Part shown: in pieces, positions 20,516 to 31,021 of the stretch
Numbering within the stretch: the first letter of the stretch is position 1
How the letters are laid out: every line of letters begins with the position of its first letter
Assembly (NCBI GenBank): GCA_963752755.1
Contig: CAVVZJ010000003.1
Coordinates: 1,181,518-1,245,517 of the forward strand
Direction: 5' to 3'
Source of the DNA: CAVVZJ01 sp963752755
Lineage (GTDB): Bacteria > Planctomycetota > Planctomycetia > Isosphaerales > Isosphaeraceae
DNA: 64,000 bases
Notes under the pieces: generated by a model
Told to the model about the DNA's origin: nothing
Databases searched by the model: none
Seen by the model: the letters and a program-made list of their open reading frames with translations, nothing else
Translations under genes and position numbers: made by a program

Positions 20516-21544
20516 ATGCGACTCGCTCTCTCCCTCCTCCTCCTCCTCCCCGCCCAGGACCTCCCCCCCGAGTCCCCCCCCAACCTCGCGGCCGACCGCT
20601 CCATCCGCCGCGCCCTCGACTATCTCCAATCGACCCAGCAGCCCAGCGGCGCCTGGACCCTCGGTGACGGCCGCGAGGCCACCTCGATCACCTCCCTCTC
20701 CGTCCTCGCCTACCTCGCCTGCGGCCACCTCCCCGGCCTGCCCGGCCCCTACCGCGGCACCATCGAGCGCGGCATCCGCTACGTCGTCGATCACCAGCAG
20801 ACCAACGGCCTGCTCGCCACCAACACCGTCAACGGCCCGATGTACTGCCACGGCATCAGCACCTTGATGCTCGCCGAGGTCGTCGGCCTCTCCCCCGACG
20901 ACGTCCTCGCCGCCGACATCCGCGAATCCCTCGCCCGCGCCGTCGATGTGATCCTCCGCGCCCAATCCGTGAAGAAAGACCCCAACAACGCCGGCGGCTG
21001 GCGCTACCAGCCCGACTCCCGCGACAGCGACCTCTCCGTCACCGGCTGGCAGGTCATGGCCCTCCGCGCCGCCAGGGACGCCGGCTGCACCGTCCCTTCG
21101 TCCGCGATCGACGCCGCCGTCTCCTACATCAAGCGCTGCTCCTTCCGCGACGGCGGTTTTGGCTACCAGCCCGGCGGCGGCCCCAACAACCCCCGCACCG
21201 GCACCGGCATCCTCTCCCTCGAAATCTGCGGCGACCACCTCACCCCCGAGGCCCTCGCCGGCGCCGAGTACCTCACCCGCAAGGACAACGCCCCCCGCTG
21301 GTCTTCCCCCTACTTCTTCTACGAGGTCTACTACGTCCCCCAGGCCCTCTTCCAGGTCGGCGACAAGTACTTCCACCCCTACTACCCCCGCCTCGTCTCC
21401 CTCCTCCTCGACCACCAGGACCACGACGGCTCCTGGCTCTCCGGCGACGGCAACGACCGCACCGGCGGCCGCGCCTACTGCACCGCCATGGCCGTCCTCG
21501 CCCTCGCCGTCGAATACCGCTACCTGCCGATTTATCAAAGATAA
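20516..21544 (+). CDS. secreted prenyltransferase/squalene-oxidase-repeat protein
   Basis: 342 residues, intact. A short signal peptide (MRLALSLLLLLPAQ) is followed by alpha-alpha toroid repeats of the squalene-hopene cyclase/prenyltransferase type: repeats with GAWTLGD, GGWRYQPDSRDSDLSVTGWQ, GGFGYQPGG and GSWLSGDG. The DxDD proton donor of true cyclases is not evident, and the protein is about half the length of a hopene cyclase. It therefore belongs to the many planctomycete secreted repeat proteins that share only the fold, with probable binding or polysaccharide roles. It starts 173 bases after the IS701-like element. Confidence 0.8.
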   Translation: MRLALSLLLLLPAQDLPPESPPNLAADRSIRRALDYLQSTQQPSGAWTLGDGREATSITSLSVLAYLACGHLPGLPGPYRGTIERGIRYVVDHQQTNGLLATNTVNGPMYCHGISTLMLAEVVGLSPDDVLAADIRESLARAVDVILRAQSVKKDPNNAGGWRYQPDSRDSDLSVTGWQVMALRAARDAGCTVPSSAIDAAVSYIKRCSFRDGGFGYQPGGGPNNPRTGTGILSLEICGDHLTPEALAGAEYLTRKDNAPRWSSPYFFYEVYYVPQALFQVGDKYFHPYYPRLVSLLLDHQDHDGSWLSGDGNDRTGGRAYCTAMAVLALAVEYRYLPIYQR

Positions 21545-21656
21545 TGGAGTGTGGGCTTCGCTCACCATCTTCCCAAATCCTTGATTCCCCCACCCACGGG
21601 CTCCCCTCGATGCCGAACGGCCGCCGTCTTTTCCTCCCCGGCGGAACCCTCTTCCT

Positions 21657-21743
21657 GACCCCGGTCACGCGTCTTCGAGCGTACCCCGATCGGTGGTAGG
21701 CACTCCGGCGCACGCTCGAAGACGCGCTTTGCCCCGGTCACAC
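21657..21743 (+). repeat. palindromic repeat, family C copy 1
   Basis: GCGTCTTCGAGCGT on the left pairs with ACGCTCGAAGACGC on the right. The right half ends CTTTGCCCCGGTCAC and matches the end of copies at 42298 and 42485. The left half begins CCCCGGTCACGCG, so the element is a long imperfect inverted repeat. Confidence 0.65.
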
Positions 21744-22042
21744 GTGGTTCCAGCTCTCCCCCGGGTCGTGATGAGTTCCCAATCGCCTGGATTTCCCGCC
21801 GGTTCCGAGCCCCGTTTCAAGACTGAAGAGGTTGAGGGCGTCCGCAACGTCGCGCTCGGCGTCCGCGCCCGCACAACCGGCTCTCTGGCAATCCGATCCC
21901 CGGAAGCGATTGCGTTGCTCAGCACGACGGACCCTCTCACCACAAGTGCGGCACGAGTGAAATTCTTCCCAATCGACACCGCCAGCGGCTCTTGTCGATC
22001 CTCTGTGTCCCCCGTGCCCTCCGTGGTGAATCCTCCCCCCGC

Positions 22043-22122
22043 AACGAAACGAACCCGAGCGTTAAGCTGGGCAATTTTCTGAACGAACCCAACGCCCTCC
22101 GCCCGCGCGACGAAACGAACCC
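22043..22122 (+). repeat. short array of ACGAACCC words
   Basis: ACGAACCC occurs at 22049, 22083 and 22115; the first and third are preceded by ACGAA, giving AACGAAACGAACCC-type words. The words share AAACGAAC with the reverse complement of the array at 36855-37386. Confidence 0.5.
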
Positions 22123-22254
22123 AATGTCATCAGGGGCCAGAGACACAGACGGTCACGCCTCCAGGACAGGAGCCGGCATCGTCGAGGACTCGACGCCCCC
22201 GACCGCGACGGCTCGGCTCCTCTCAACAAGGAAAGGACCCGCGCCTGCGGCTCG

Positions 22255-22378
22255 TTTTTGTGCTATAATAATCATTAGTTCCTTGGCAATCCGGTTGGCA
22301 TCCCGCTCGCCCGACCACGCTGCGGCATCGCGACGCCGCGGCGCGTCCCGGCGCCGAACGAACTTCAAAATGGGTAAT
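22255..22378 (+). repeat. dispersed repeat D, copy 1, with extended -10 promoter word
   Basis: Copy on the opposite strand to 29769-29890 and 57551-57660. In this orientation it starts TTTTTGTGCTATAAT, with the extended -10 TGCTATAAT at 22261-22269, then a GTTCCTTGGCAATCC block, a GC-rich palindromic centre, and GCCGAACGAACTTCAAAAT at the far end. Confidence 0.75.
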
Positions 22379-22559
22379 ATTTCCTTCTAATTCCTTCGCA
22401 ATTCTAGGTTTGCAATCTGCCATTCCCTCCGATCGAGAGCGTCCTCACGCCGTCTCGCAAACGTCCCGGGCGTGTCTCCGGCGGCGCTACCTGGCCGTTC
22501 GCTCGTCACCCGATTGTTGGTAGACGGTAAAAGAAAACGGTATTCCCCATCCCGCCAGT

Positions 22560-25500
22560 TTAGCGACGCCTCGCCGGCTCGTCGCTTTCCCGGCGACGTT
22601 CGAACCGACTGCCGAGGCGGCCGAGCAGTTCCTCGGCGCGTCGGGAGGGACCGGGCAGGACGACGGGCGTGATCCGGGGGGCGGTGATCGGTCCGTGGGC
22701 GCGGATCAGGAAGACCTGGCCGCTGGCCATGCGCGTGGCGTCGCTGAGACCGGGGATGTGCAGACGCTCGTCGCGGCCGTAGAGGGGGGTGAACTCCAGG
22801 TTGATCTCGCCCTGGGGATCGAGCGTGCCGGAGCCGAAGAGGCTCAGGGTGTTGCCGGTGATCTTGATCGGATCGAGCAGCGCCTGGCCATCCTTGATCG
22901 TGAAGCTCAGGTTGGCGGCGTCGAAGGCCGACTGGCTGGAGCCGTCGCGCGACGAGATCCAGCGGCTTGAGCAGGCGGAAGACGAAGGGCAGCTTGCCGA
23001 GGTCGCCGTCGTTGAGACGGGCCTGGCCCAGGCCGTTGAGACGTCGCGGGTCGCTGCCGGCGCCGGCCAGTTCGATGGAGCCGCTGATCCGGCCCGAGAG
23101 GTCCTGGTGGCCGGGCAAGGTCTGGGCGTAGCGGGCGAGGTCAGCACCTTCGAGGCGCAGGCGGGCGCGGTACTCGGGTGTCGTGTCGAGCTGGATCTCC
23201 AGGCCGCCACGGACCGTGCCGCCGAGCAGCTTGGCGGCGATGTCGCCGAGCATGGCTCGGCCCTGGCCGACCGTCAAGGGTGAGCTGAAGTTCGTCACCT
23301 GCTGGCCGGCGATCACGAAGCTATCGAGTTCCAGGGCACCCGCCGTGACGAGGCTTCGGCCATCGAAACGGCCGTGGACGTTGACGATCTGCCCCTGGAT
23401 ATGCTCCAGCGGGATGCCGGCGGCAATGCTGTTGTCATGGAAGAAGACCTTGGCCTTGGCCCAGGCGCAGACGGCCGGGTCCTCGATCGCGACCGCTCCA
23501 GGAGATCGCCAGGTTGCCCTTGCCCGAGAACGGCCGGCCGTCGTCGAGCCGGGCGGCGAACTCGGCCATCAACGGGAGGCATGATCTGCCGAAGCTCGGC
23601 GTCGAGTCGCAGCCGACGCACCTCCAGGTCCTCGACGCCCAGGTCGAACCGCCCCGTGTCGAAGAGCCGGACCTGCCCGGTTCGGAAGCGGACCGGGGCC
23701 TCGCGGAAGTTGAAATCGACGCCGCTCATCGTCACCAGGCCGTTGTCGAAGACGAACGTGCCACGGACGTCCTGCATCGACGGCAGCACGATCTTCTCGC
23801 CCGGCGCCAGTCCCGGCGTGCCGGGCGCGGGCGTGAGCACCAGCTTCACCCGCGCGTCGTCCTGACCGGCCGACGGTCAGCCGCAGCCAGGTCCGGTCCG
23901 GCCGCGCCGGGTCCTCGTAGCCGGCGACGACGTGGGCCTCGACCCGCGTCGAGCCGGTCGGGTTGAGCAGGTGCCAGGTGGCCTGCCACTCGCGCGGCAG
24001 GGCGTTGAGCAACTGCGAGTCGAACCGGAGGCCAGTGGCGCTCAGCGTCACGTCGGCCGCGAACTTCCCCGGACCGACGACCTCCGCCCGGCCGCTGGCC
24101 TCGATCCGGGCCAGGCCGTTCTCGCCGCTGCATGTCGGTGAAGACGCAGTGGTTCGGGGTGGACCTCCAGCCGGCCAGTCAGGCGCTGCACGGGGTACGG
24201 CAGGCCGTCCCAGGTGACGGCGCAGCCGTCGTTGAGGAACAGCTTGGCATCGACCCGCACGTCGCCCCGCTCGTCGTGGTGGTCGGGCCAGGGGCGTGCG
24301 GCTCAGGTGGGCGGTGCCGCGGATCGTGCCGGTCGGGTGGAACTGGGCGACCAACGGCCGGATATCCTCCGGCAAGGCCCGGACGAACGGCCCGTCCACC
24401 TCGATCGGCACCGCCCCCGCGGCGAAGTCCATCTCGACGAGCGCCTCCGGCCCCGGATTGTGGATCGTCCCCGACGCCGTCATCGGCCGGCCGCCGACGA
24501 CCGTCTCCAGGTGCTCGATCCGCATCTCCGGCCCCGCCCAGACGAGGTCGCCATGGACATGCTCCAGCGGGAACGGGAAAAGCCGATAGCACATCGCCAC
24601 ATCAATCAGATGCACCCCCAACGCGAAGGCGATCGGCTTCCCCGGACCCGGCCGCTTCGCCTTCAAGGCCAGGCTCACCAGGCCGAGGCTCGATTGTCCC
24701 CTCGGGGGCGAAGTCGTCCCAGACCGTCTGCATGTCCGGCGGCATCCGACGCCTCAGCTCGCCGTTCAGCTCCAGCTCGGAGACGGCCAGGTCCAGCTCC
24801 AGCGGCCCGTTCTCCGGGTCCGTTCGCGTCGAACGCGGCGTGGCGGACATGGACCCGCGTCTTGCCGTAGAATCCCTCGGCCCGCGTGACCGTCAGCCGG
24901 CCGTCCTCGAACCGCGCCGACGCCGAGACGCCGCTGAGCGGAAACGGCAGCTCCCGGCAGGCCCAGGCCCCATCGTGCAGATCGGCCTTCAATGCATACT
25001 GCACTGCCCCACCCCCGTCCGGGCGACCGCAGCGGAGGTGCTCCAGGACCAGGTCCAGCTCGCCGCCGTTGAGGCCCGACCTTGTCCCAGGCGGCCTGCC
25101 AGTCGGGTGGCAGGCGATGCCGCAAGGTCTCCGAGATCGTCAGGCCGGTCAGGTCGCCGCGCGTCAGGCAGACCCGGCCGCCGATGGTGTCGAGCGTTCC
25201 TTCCACGACCAGCCGCTCGAAGGCGTCGCCCTGCGCCGAGCCGGCGAACGTCGAAGACGCCGTCGGCCTCGGTCGGCTCGAACGTCAGCTCGGCACCGTG
25301 CAGGACCACGGCCGGACCGCGGTCGTCGATCAGCTCGATGGTCCCCTTGCTGATCCGCACCGTCGGCCTGAGCCTCGGCGTCACTGGGAACGGGTCGGCC
25401 AGCAAGCCCTCGACGTTCCACGAGCCATCCCGCCGCCGCTTCAGCCGCAGGGTCGGCTGCGCACACGATGATTTCGCGAGGATCGAACTCGCCCTTCCAG

Positions 25501-25811
25501 AGCTTCTTCATGTCGCAGCGGATCTGCAACCAATGGCGTCCGCACCGCCGCGAACGGCCCGCCGTCGAGCGGCTGCCAGAGCGTCACCTGCTTCAGATCC
25601 ACCCCGCCCCCGAGCAGGTGCAACTGCACCCGGTCCATGACCAGTTGCGATCCCGGCAGATATTTCGGCAACTGCGCATTGATCAGGGCTTCGCAGTGTG
25701 TCGCTGTCCGTGATGTACGTGTACGCGAACCCCAGCGCCCCGGCCGCCACCGCCAGGACGAACAAGCAACCCCCAGACGATCAGCTTCCTGATCCGCGTC
25801 CTCAGGCGCAT
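22560..25811 (-). CDS. AsmA/TamB-like envelope protein, heavily frame-disrupted
   Basis: About 1,084 residues if joined. It starts MRLRTRIRKLIVWGLL, an N-terminal anchor behind AAGGAGG, and continues with AsmA-like beta repeats: DRVQLHLLGGGVDLKQVTLW, IELIDDRGPAVVLHGAEL, MTASGTIHNPGPEALVEMDF, GTFVFDNGLVTMSGVDFNFR, GTVRGGLEIQLDTTPEYRAR and GSGTLDPQGEINLEFTPLY. Proteins of this class help lipid transport between membranes. The reading frame changes about a dozen times, far more densely than elsewhere, yet each piece remains family-like. That could mean locally poor sequence or a recent pseudogene. An AT-rich stretch at 25890-25935 upstream is a likely promoter. It follows the glycosyltransferase gene on the same strand. 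Confidence 0.65.
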
Positions 25812-25933
25812 CGCCGCGACCTCCTTGTCGCCTCGCCGGAGGCTCTGGGCGGTAGGCGGCAGAGATTCTTGACTTCGACCCGCCGCCGTTGATTCAATCA
25901 TCATTATTTCAACTTAATAATGTTATCTAATCA

Positions 25934-27252
25934 TTATGTCCAGAGATTTTCCCGAGCGCCCCACGTCAGCCCGAAAGCCGCCAGCCCGAACGCCGGCACG
26001 GCCGCCGGGATGCGATAGCGGATCGAGCTGACGAAGACCAGGTGCAACGCCGCGAAATACAGGAGCGGACCCGCCAGCAGCACCAGCGCCCGCACGTCCC
26101 GCCGGCGGTCCCACAACCCCAGAAGGATCAAGACATACAGCGGAACCGTCACCACCGCGCTCGCCAGGTTGACCCGGAACGGAGGCGAACTGATCGGCGT
26201 TCGGCCACGGGCTCCAGAACCGCGCCGCCTTGATCGTGGCCAGTTCCAGCACCCGGCCGGGATGGTTCCGGGCGAACCTCAAGGCCGCGTCGCGGAGGGC
26301 GGCGTCCTGCGTCACCTCGTCGAGCCGGCGAATCGCCGGGTCGTCGAGGAACCGCATGTCGCTGGAGCCGTCCGCGTCCGGTCGCAAGCCGTCGTAGAGG
26401 CTCGCCCCCATCCAGAGCGCCGTCGGCACGAACCGCCCGTAGATCCGCGCGTTCCTCGACCCACCAGGCCCCAGCACCACGACCACGCCCAGCGCCACGA
26501 CGGCCGCCCCCTTCAGGGCCAGGCCCCGCCGTCCCCGACCCGCCAGCACGACCCAGGCGGCCAGCACCGCCGGCACGAACAAGGCCCACGACGGCCTCAC
26601 CAGCACACCCGCGCCCGCCGCGATCCCCGTCGCCAGGGCGACGACTGGCCACGTCCGCGAAGCCATCGATTCCCGGCCGCGCCAGAGCGTTGCCAGGCCC
26701 CAGAGCATCCCCAGCATCAGCGGCACGAACAGCGCTTCCGACAGGATCAAGGCCGACGTCGCCGCCGAATACGGCTCCAGGGCCGCGATCCCACCCGCCA
26801 GCAACGGGCACCGACCGACCTGCCTGCGTCCCGAACCGTCCGGGTCGAGCCGCTCCACCAGCTTCATCAGGAGCCCGACCGCGACCGTCCCCAGGCGCCG
26901 CCTGCACCAGCCGCACGGCCAGCGTCGAGGGGCCGAACAACGCCCGGCAGGCCGCCAGGAAGAGGGGATAACCCGGCGTCCGCAGGGCGTAGTGGGGCAC
27001 GTCGTACTGCATGACGACGTAGGGCTCGCCCCCCAGGATCGCCCCGGCCAGGTGCCAGTAAATCCGCGTGTCGTCGAACAGGCACAGTTCCCCCCGCCTC
27101 CGCGCCGCCCACTCCACCACGAACGCCGCCGCCACCCGAACGACCAGCGCCCCGGCCAGCACGCCGACCACCGCCCGCGTCGTGCCGCGACGCTTGGCCG
27201 CGCGGGGACCCGGTCTGCTGACCTTGACGTCGGCTCCGCCATCGGGACTCAT
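25934..27252 (-). CDS. GT39/ArnT-like membrane glycosyltransferase
   Basis: About 439 residues with roughly ten hydrophobic segments. The first loop has FDDTRIYWHLAGAILGGEPY, with the acidic pair typical of PMT/ArnT-type (GT-C) enzymes, followed by RTPGYPLFLAACRALFG. The C-terminus ends with SSIRYRIPAAVPAFGLAAFG. Such enzymes transfer sugars from polyprenyl-phosphate donors on the outer face of the inner membrane. Frame changes occur near 26900 and 26185. The ATG at 27252 is preferred to the TTG one codon upstream. The stop lies in an AT-rich island, and the AsmA-like gene follows 123 bases on. Confidence 0.78.
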
Positions 27253-27437
27253 CAATCATCGTTGGGGAAGGATCTCGGCAGACGTGTCCGCGTCGCCCGG
27301 AGGCCGGTTCGCAGAGGTTCTGCATGTTACGACCGCCCGGCGAGACGGTCAATCGCAACCGCCGCCCTTCGGCCTCCACTCAATCGAAGGAGAATTAGAG
27401 CTGCGTTGGCGATATGAATTTTTATTTACTGTATCTC

Positions 27438-28863
27438 TCAAGAATGCTCAAGGGCCCCCCATCCCAGTCCCACCACCCTCCGCGTGGTCTCGCCCCGGCG
27501 CACCCGGTCGGCGATCCGGTGGCCGACGACCCAGACAATCCCGCGACGGTCGCAGACGAGGGGGACACCCCCGCGCTCCGGCCTTGGCACGCGACGGCCG
27601 CGCAGGAAGTCGGCCAGCGCGCACGGTCCGTCCCGCCATGCCGAGCGGGTCGAACCGGTCGCCCGCCTCGGGACCGCGGACGATCAAGTAGGGAGCGTCA
27701 GGCGAATCGAACGGTTCGAGACGTTCGGCGTCGATCGACTCCGCGCACGGCCGATCGGCGCCGAAGATCGCCACCAGGCGGCCGGGACCCCAGCATGTCG
27801 AGCCGGGCAGAGGCAACACCGTTTCGGGAGGAGCGGGACCGGCGAGGTCCAACCCCTCGTGCCGGACAATCCACAGATGATCGCCCCGCCGCTCGGCCTC
27901 CAATCTCCCGGGCAATGCCATCCGACCCAACCGACTCCGAGGCCCCGCCAACGCGGCCAGTCGCCGCCAGCGGTCGGTATCCATCGCCCTCTCCGACCCG
28001 CCCGCGGCGCGCCAGGCCAGCCGGATCGCCTCCACTCGCCAGGAAGGTGGCAACCCGCTTAGCCGGTCGAGGCGTAGGACCAGAACGGCCGACCCGGACG
28101 ACTCGACAACCCTCGCCTCGCGGGAGATCCGGGCCAGCCGGCGCTCCCAGACCCGATGCTCCGACCCGACCAGCCGGCCCATCCGGACAAGCGCCTCGAC
28201 GACCCGCGGGTTGTACTCAGCCTGAAGCTTCGGGATCAGGTCGAGGCGGAGGCGCGACCGGGTCCGGCCCTGATCGGCGTTCGTGGCGTCCTCGCGCCAG
28301 TCCTGGCCGAGCGATTCGAGGTAGGCCCGGACCTCGGAGCGGCCGACGTCCAGCAGCGGGCGGATCAAGGTCACACCCTCGGCCAGCTTGCGACGGGCCG
28401 GCATCCCGGCCAGGCCACGCGGGCCGGTGCCTCGGAAGACGCGGTGCAGAATCGTCTCGGCCTGGTCATCCCGCGTGTGCCCGACAGCCACCGCCCCCGC
28501 CCCCCGTTCGCGCGCCTTGCCAGCTAGCCAGTCATACCGGGCCTGCCGGGCGTCGGCCTCGAAGTGGCCGGACCGTAGGGGACTCCATCGCCCCAGGTCG
28601 CACGGGAGCTCCAGCAAGTCCGCGAGTTGCGTCACGAACTGCGCATCCAACGCCGCGGCCTCGCCGCGACTCCCATGATCGAGGTGCGCCACCGAGAGGC
28701 GGATCCGTTCCAACCCGGCCAGCACGTGCAAGGCCCGCAGAAGGCCGACGCTGTCGCTCCCGCCCGAGACGGCAACCACGACCCGGCCGCCCCGCCACGG
28801 TCGCAACCGTCGGCGCACGCGAGCGAGCCATCCCGGTTCTCCTGACCGCTGCCGTCCCGCCAT
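27438..28863 (-). CDS. tilS: tRNA(Ile)-lysidine synthase
   Basis: About 475 residues. The PP-loop ATPase motif SGGSDS is at residues 33-38, followed by VAHLDHGSRGEAA and VAVGHTRDDQAETILHRVFRG, all diagnostic of TilS. The enzyme converts C34 of the CAU-anticodon isoleucine tRNA to lysidine and is normally essential. The ATG at 28863 follows GGGAGG. The last part shifts frame near 27618; in the new frame it reads LADFLRGRRVPRPERGGVPL and VWVVGHRIADRV, the TilS C-terminal domain, ending at the TGA at 27438-27440. That an essential gene is broken supports a sequencing indel. Confidence 0.9.
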
Positions 28864-29113
28864 CGAAAGGCCGCCTCCCGTCCGTATCGCCACAATCGGG
28901 ACCCAAATCCCAGCCCGCACGATCGCCCTATCCCGATTCTCCGCGACGGACTCCGTCTCCACCAGCCCGTCCTGCCGTCCGGCACGGGGCGGTGGGGGGT
29001 TCTCAATCATTGGTGGAATCACTATCCTGATCGCCAGTCCGGGCCAGAGCTTGCCCAGGCTCCAAGACCGTCAAAATCGTCGGAAATTCCCCAAGATCTA
29101 GGGAAACTGCTCC

Positions 29114-29533
29114 ATGCGACGTCATCTGATCTCCCTCACGCTCGCGGGCGTACTCGGTGTGGTGCTGATGGCCAGCGACGCCAGCGCCTGCCACCACAGG
29201 AAGAAGGCCTGCGGCTGCGAGCCCGCGCCGATGCCTTGCGCTGTGGTGGTGTACTGCCCGCCGCCCTCGCCGCCCTGCCCGCCTCCACTGCCAGTCTGCG
29301 AGAAGCGGGTCAAGACCTGCCACAAGTGCGGCGGTCCGCGCCACGGTCTCTTCGGCCGCTGCCACAAGAAGACCAAGCCGGTCTGTGCCCCGGCCCCTTG
29401 CCCGCCGCCCCCGTGCGGTTCGGTCGTGTATGGTGTTCCGATGCAACACATCATGCCCGCCCCGCAGTCGTGGGCCGCTCCGACGCCCCAGGGCCGGCCC
29501 TTCCCGCCGGCCAAGGCCATGCCCCAGAGCTGA
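29114..29533 (+). CDS. small secreted Cys/Pro-rich protein
   Basis: 139 residues, intact. A signal peptide (to about residue 26, cut near ASA-CHH) precedes a mature part rich in Cys, Pro, His and Lys: CHHRKKACGCEPAPMPC, CPPPSPPCPPPLPVC and CHKCGGPRHGLFGRCHKK. The paired cysteines suggest disulphide crosslinking or metal binding in the envelope. No family could be named. A clear terminator follows at 29583. Confidence 0.75.
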   Translation: MRRHLISLTLAGVLGVVLMASDASACHHRKKACGCEPAPMPCAVVVYCPPPSPPCPPPLPVCEKRVKTCHKCGGPRHGLFGRCHKKTKPVCAPAPCPPPPCGSVVYGVPMQHIMPAPQSWAAPTPQGRPFPPAKAMPQS

Positions 29534-29582
29534 GCCGTAATGATCGACCACGCGGAGTATTTTGGATTTCCCGCGCGGACCG

Positions 29583-29617
29583 TCGGCTCGGAGTGATGCT
29601 CCGAGCCGCTTTTTTTG
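29583..29617 (+). terminator. rho-independent terminator
   Basis: The stem CGGCTCGGAG / CTCCGAGCCG has a short TGATG-type loop and is followed by CTTTTTTT. It lies 50 bases after the Cys-rich gene. Confidence 0.88.
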
Positions 29618-29768
29618 ACTGTCGATGCGTGCGTAGGACACCGGTGGAACGCCGGGGCGACGCACCCGGAACGCAGGTTGGACCCCGTGAGAACGCCGCG
29701 GGGACGCTTGCAATCGCGAAGGCTTTCTAAGCACAAGTCGCTTAAATTCAATGGGTTGTGGCGCCAAT

Positions 29769-29890
29769 TTGCCTATTGTGAAGTTTGTTCGGCGCCGGGA
29801 CGCGCCGGCACATCATGGCGCCCCGCCGGGAGACGGCAGGCAGAAGGTGAACCGAATTGCCAGGGAGCCAGCGTTAATTATAGCACACAG
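29769..29890 (-). repeat. dispersed repeat D, copy 2
   Basis: It begins TTGCCTATTGTGAAGTTTG on the plus strand, has a GGCGCCGGGACGCGCCGG palindromic part, then AATTGCCAGGGAGCC and GTTAATTATAGCACA. Read on the minus strand the last block is an extended -10, TGCTATAAT, at 29877-29885. Confidence 0.75.
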
Positions 29891-30024
29891 TCAGGAAGTC
29901 GTGCGCGGGCTTGAGCGATCTCCTGGGAAGCCGGGGCTTCAAGTCGTGACACGCAGGGGAGAACTCGGTCCCTCGGAGAGCCTTTGAGCAGGACCGGCGC
30001 CGGCTGGCCGGGTACACTGGTCTT

Positions 30025-30999
30025 ATGCCATCCGACTGCGATTGGTCCGACGCTCTGGACCTCACCAACCTCGTTATTTGCCCCCATTGCCGCGGTCGCC
30101 TCACTCTCGCGACCGATCCCATCCGTCTGCGCTGTGAGAATTGCAGCGTGAGCTTTCCCGTCACCGAGGGCGTCCCTCGGCTCGCGGGCGACCGCTATGT
30201 CGCCAGCTTCGGCCGCCAGTGGAACCGCTTCGACGTCGCCCGCCCCGAGGAAGACGCCGGTGTCTTCTGGGTCAAGACCGGCCTCGACCCTGGCGACCTC
30301 GCCGGCCGCCTCGTCCTCGACGCGGGCTGTGGCGGCGGCCGTTATGCCCGTCTGCTGGGCGAGCACGGCACCCGGGTCATCGGTGTTGATCTCAGCGCCG
30401 CCGTTGAAGCTGCCTCCCGCCTTTGCGCAGATTTGCCCAACGTCCAGATTCTCCAGGCCGACCTGCTCAACCTTCCCCTCGCCGACGCCCGATTCGACGT
30501 CGCCTTCTCGATCGGTGTCCTCCACCACAGCCCCAACCCCCGACGTGCTTTTGCCCAGGTCGCCTCGAAGGTAAAGCCAGGCGGACGGTTGGCCGTCTGG
30601 CTCTACCGCCGCAACACGCTTCCGCAAGAGTGGCTCAATCGGGGGCTCCGGGCCGTGACGACCCGTCTGCCCGCCCGCGTGTTGGAGTTCCTCTCCGTTG
30701 GCCTGGGCCTGCTCGGCGGCATGCCGGTCGTGAACAAGTCGTTGAACAAGATCGTCAACTTCTCGAACCACCCGGACTGGACCCTCCGCGTCTGCGACAA
30801 CTTCGACTGGTACGCGCCGCGGTATCAGTCGCACCACACGGTCGCCGAGCTGAAGCGCTGGTTCGCGGAGGAAGGGTTCACGGACCTCGTCGAGCTGCCG
30901 CCGGCCAAGGGGGGACGGCTCTACGACTGGACGTATCAGCACGATCTCATCATCGGTAGCGGTGTGAACGTCGCCGGTACACGAACCAGCGACGTCTGA
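30025..30999 (+). CDS. SAM-dependent methyltransferase with N-terminal zinc motif
   Basis: 324 residues, intact. The N-terminus has a Trm112-like zinc motif, C19-P-H-C22 and C37-E-N-C40, followed by the class I methyltransferase motif I DAGCGGGRYARLLGEHG at residues 99-115, then VIGVDLSAAV (motif II acid) and FDVAFSIGVLHHSPNP (motif IV). A basic, partly hydrophobic C-terminal region (residues 200-255) may contact a membrane. Substrate unknown; similar proteins act on small molecules or in polysaccharide and lipid pathways. The ATG at 30025 lacks a clear ribosome-binding site. It is convergent with the SMP-30-like gene. Confidence 0.82.
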   Translation: MPSDCDWSDALDLTNLVICPHCRGRLTLATDPIRLRCENCSVSFPVTEGVPRLAGDRYVASFGRQWNRFDVARPEEDAGVFWVKTGLDPGDLAGRLVLDAGCGGGRYARLLGEHGTRVIGVDLSAAVEAASRLCADLPNVQILQADLLNLPLADARFDVAFSIGVLHHSPNPRRAFAQVASKVKPGGRLAVWLYRRNTLPQEWLNRGLRAVTTRLPARVLEFLSVGLGLLGGMPVVNKSLNKIVNFSNHPDWTLRVCDNFDWYAPRYQSHHTVAELKRWFAEEGFTDLVELPPAKGGRLYDWTYQHDLIIGSGVNVAGTRTSDV

Positions 31000-31021
31000 C
31001 GACCGGCCAATCGATTCGGCC

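Larger units (their letters stand above)
21545..22559. other. intergenic region with several repeat families
   Basis: About 1 kb without a credible gene. It holds a family C hairpin (21657-21743), a small ACGAACCC array (22043-22122) and one copy of the promoter-bearing dispersed repeat (22255-22378). The remainder shows nothing recognisable. Short open frames here are repeat-derived. Confidence 0.6.
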
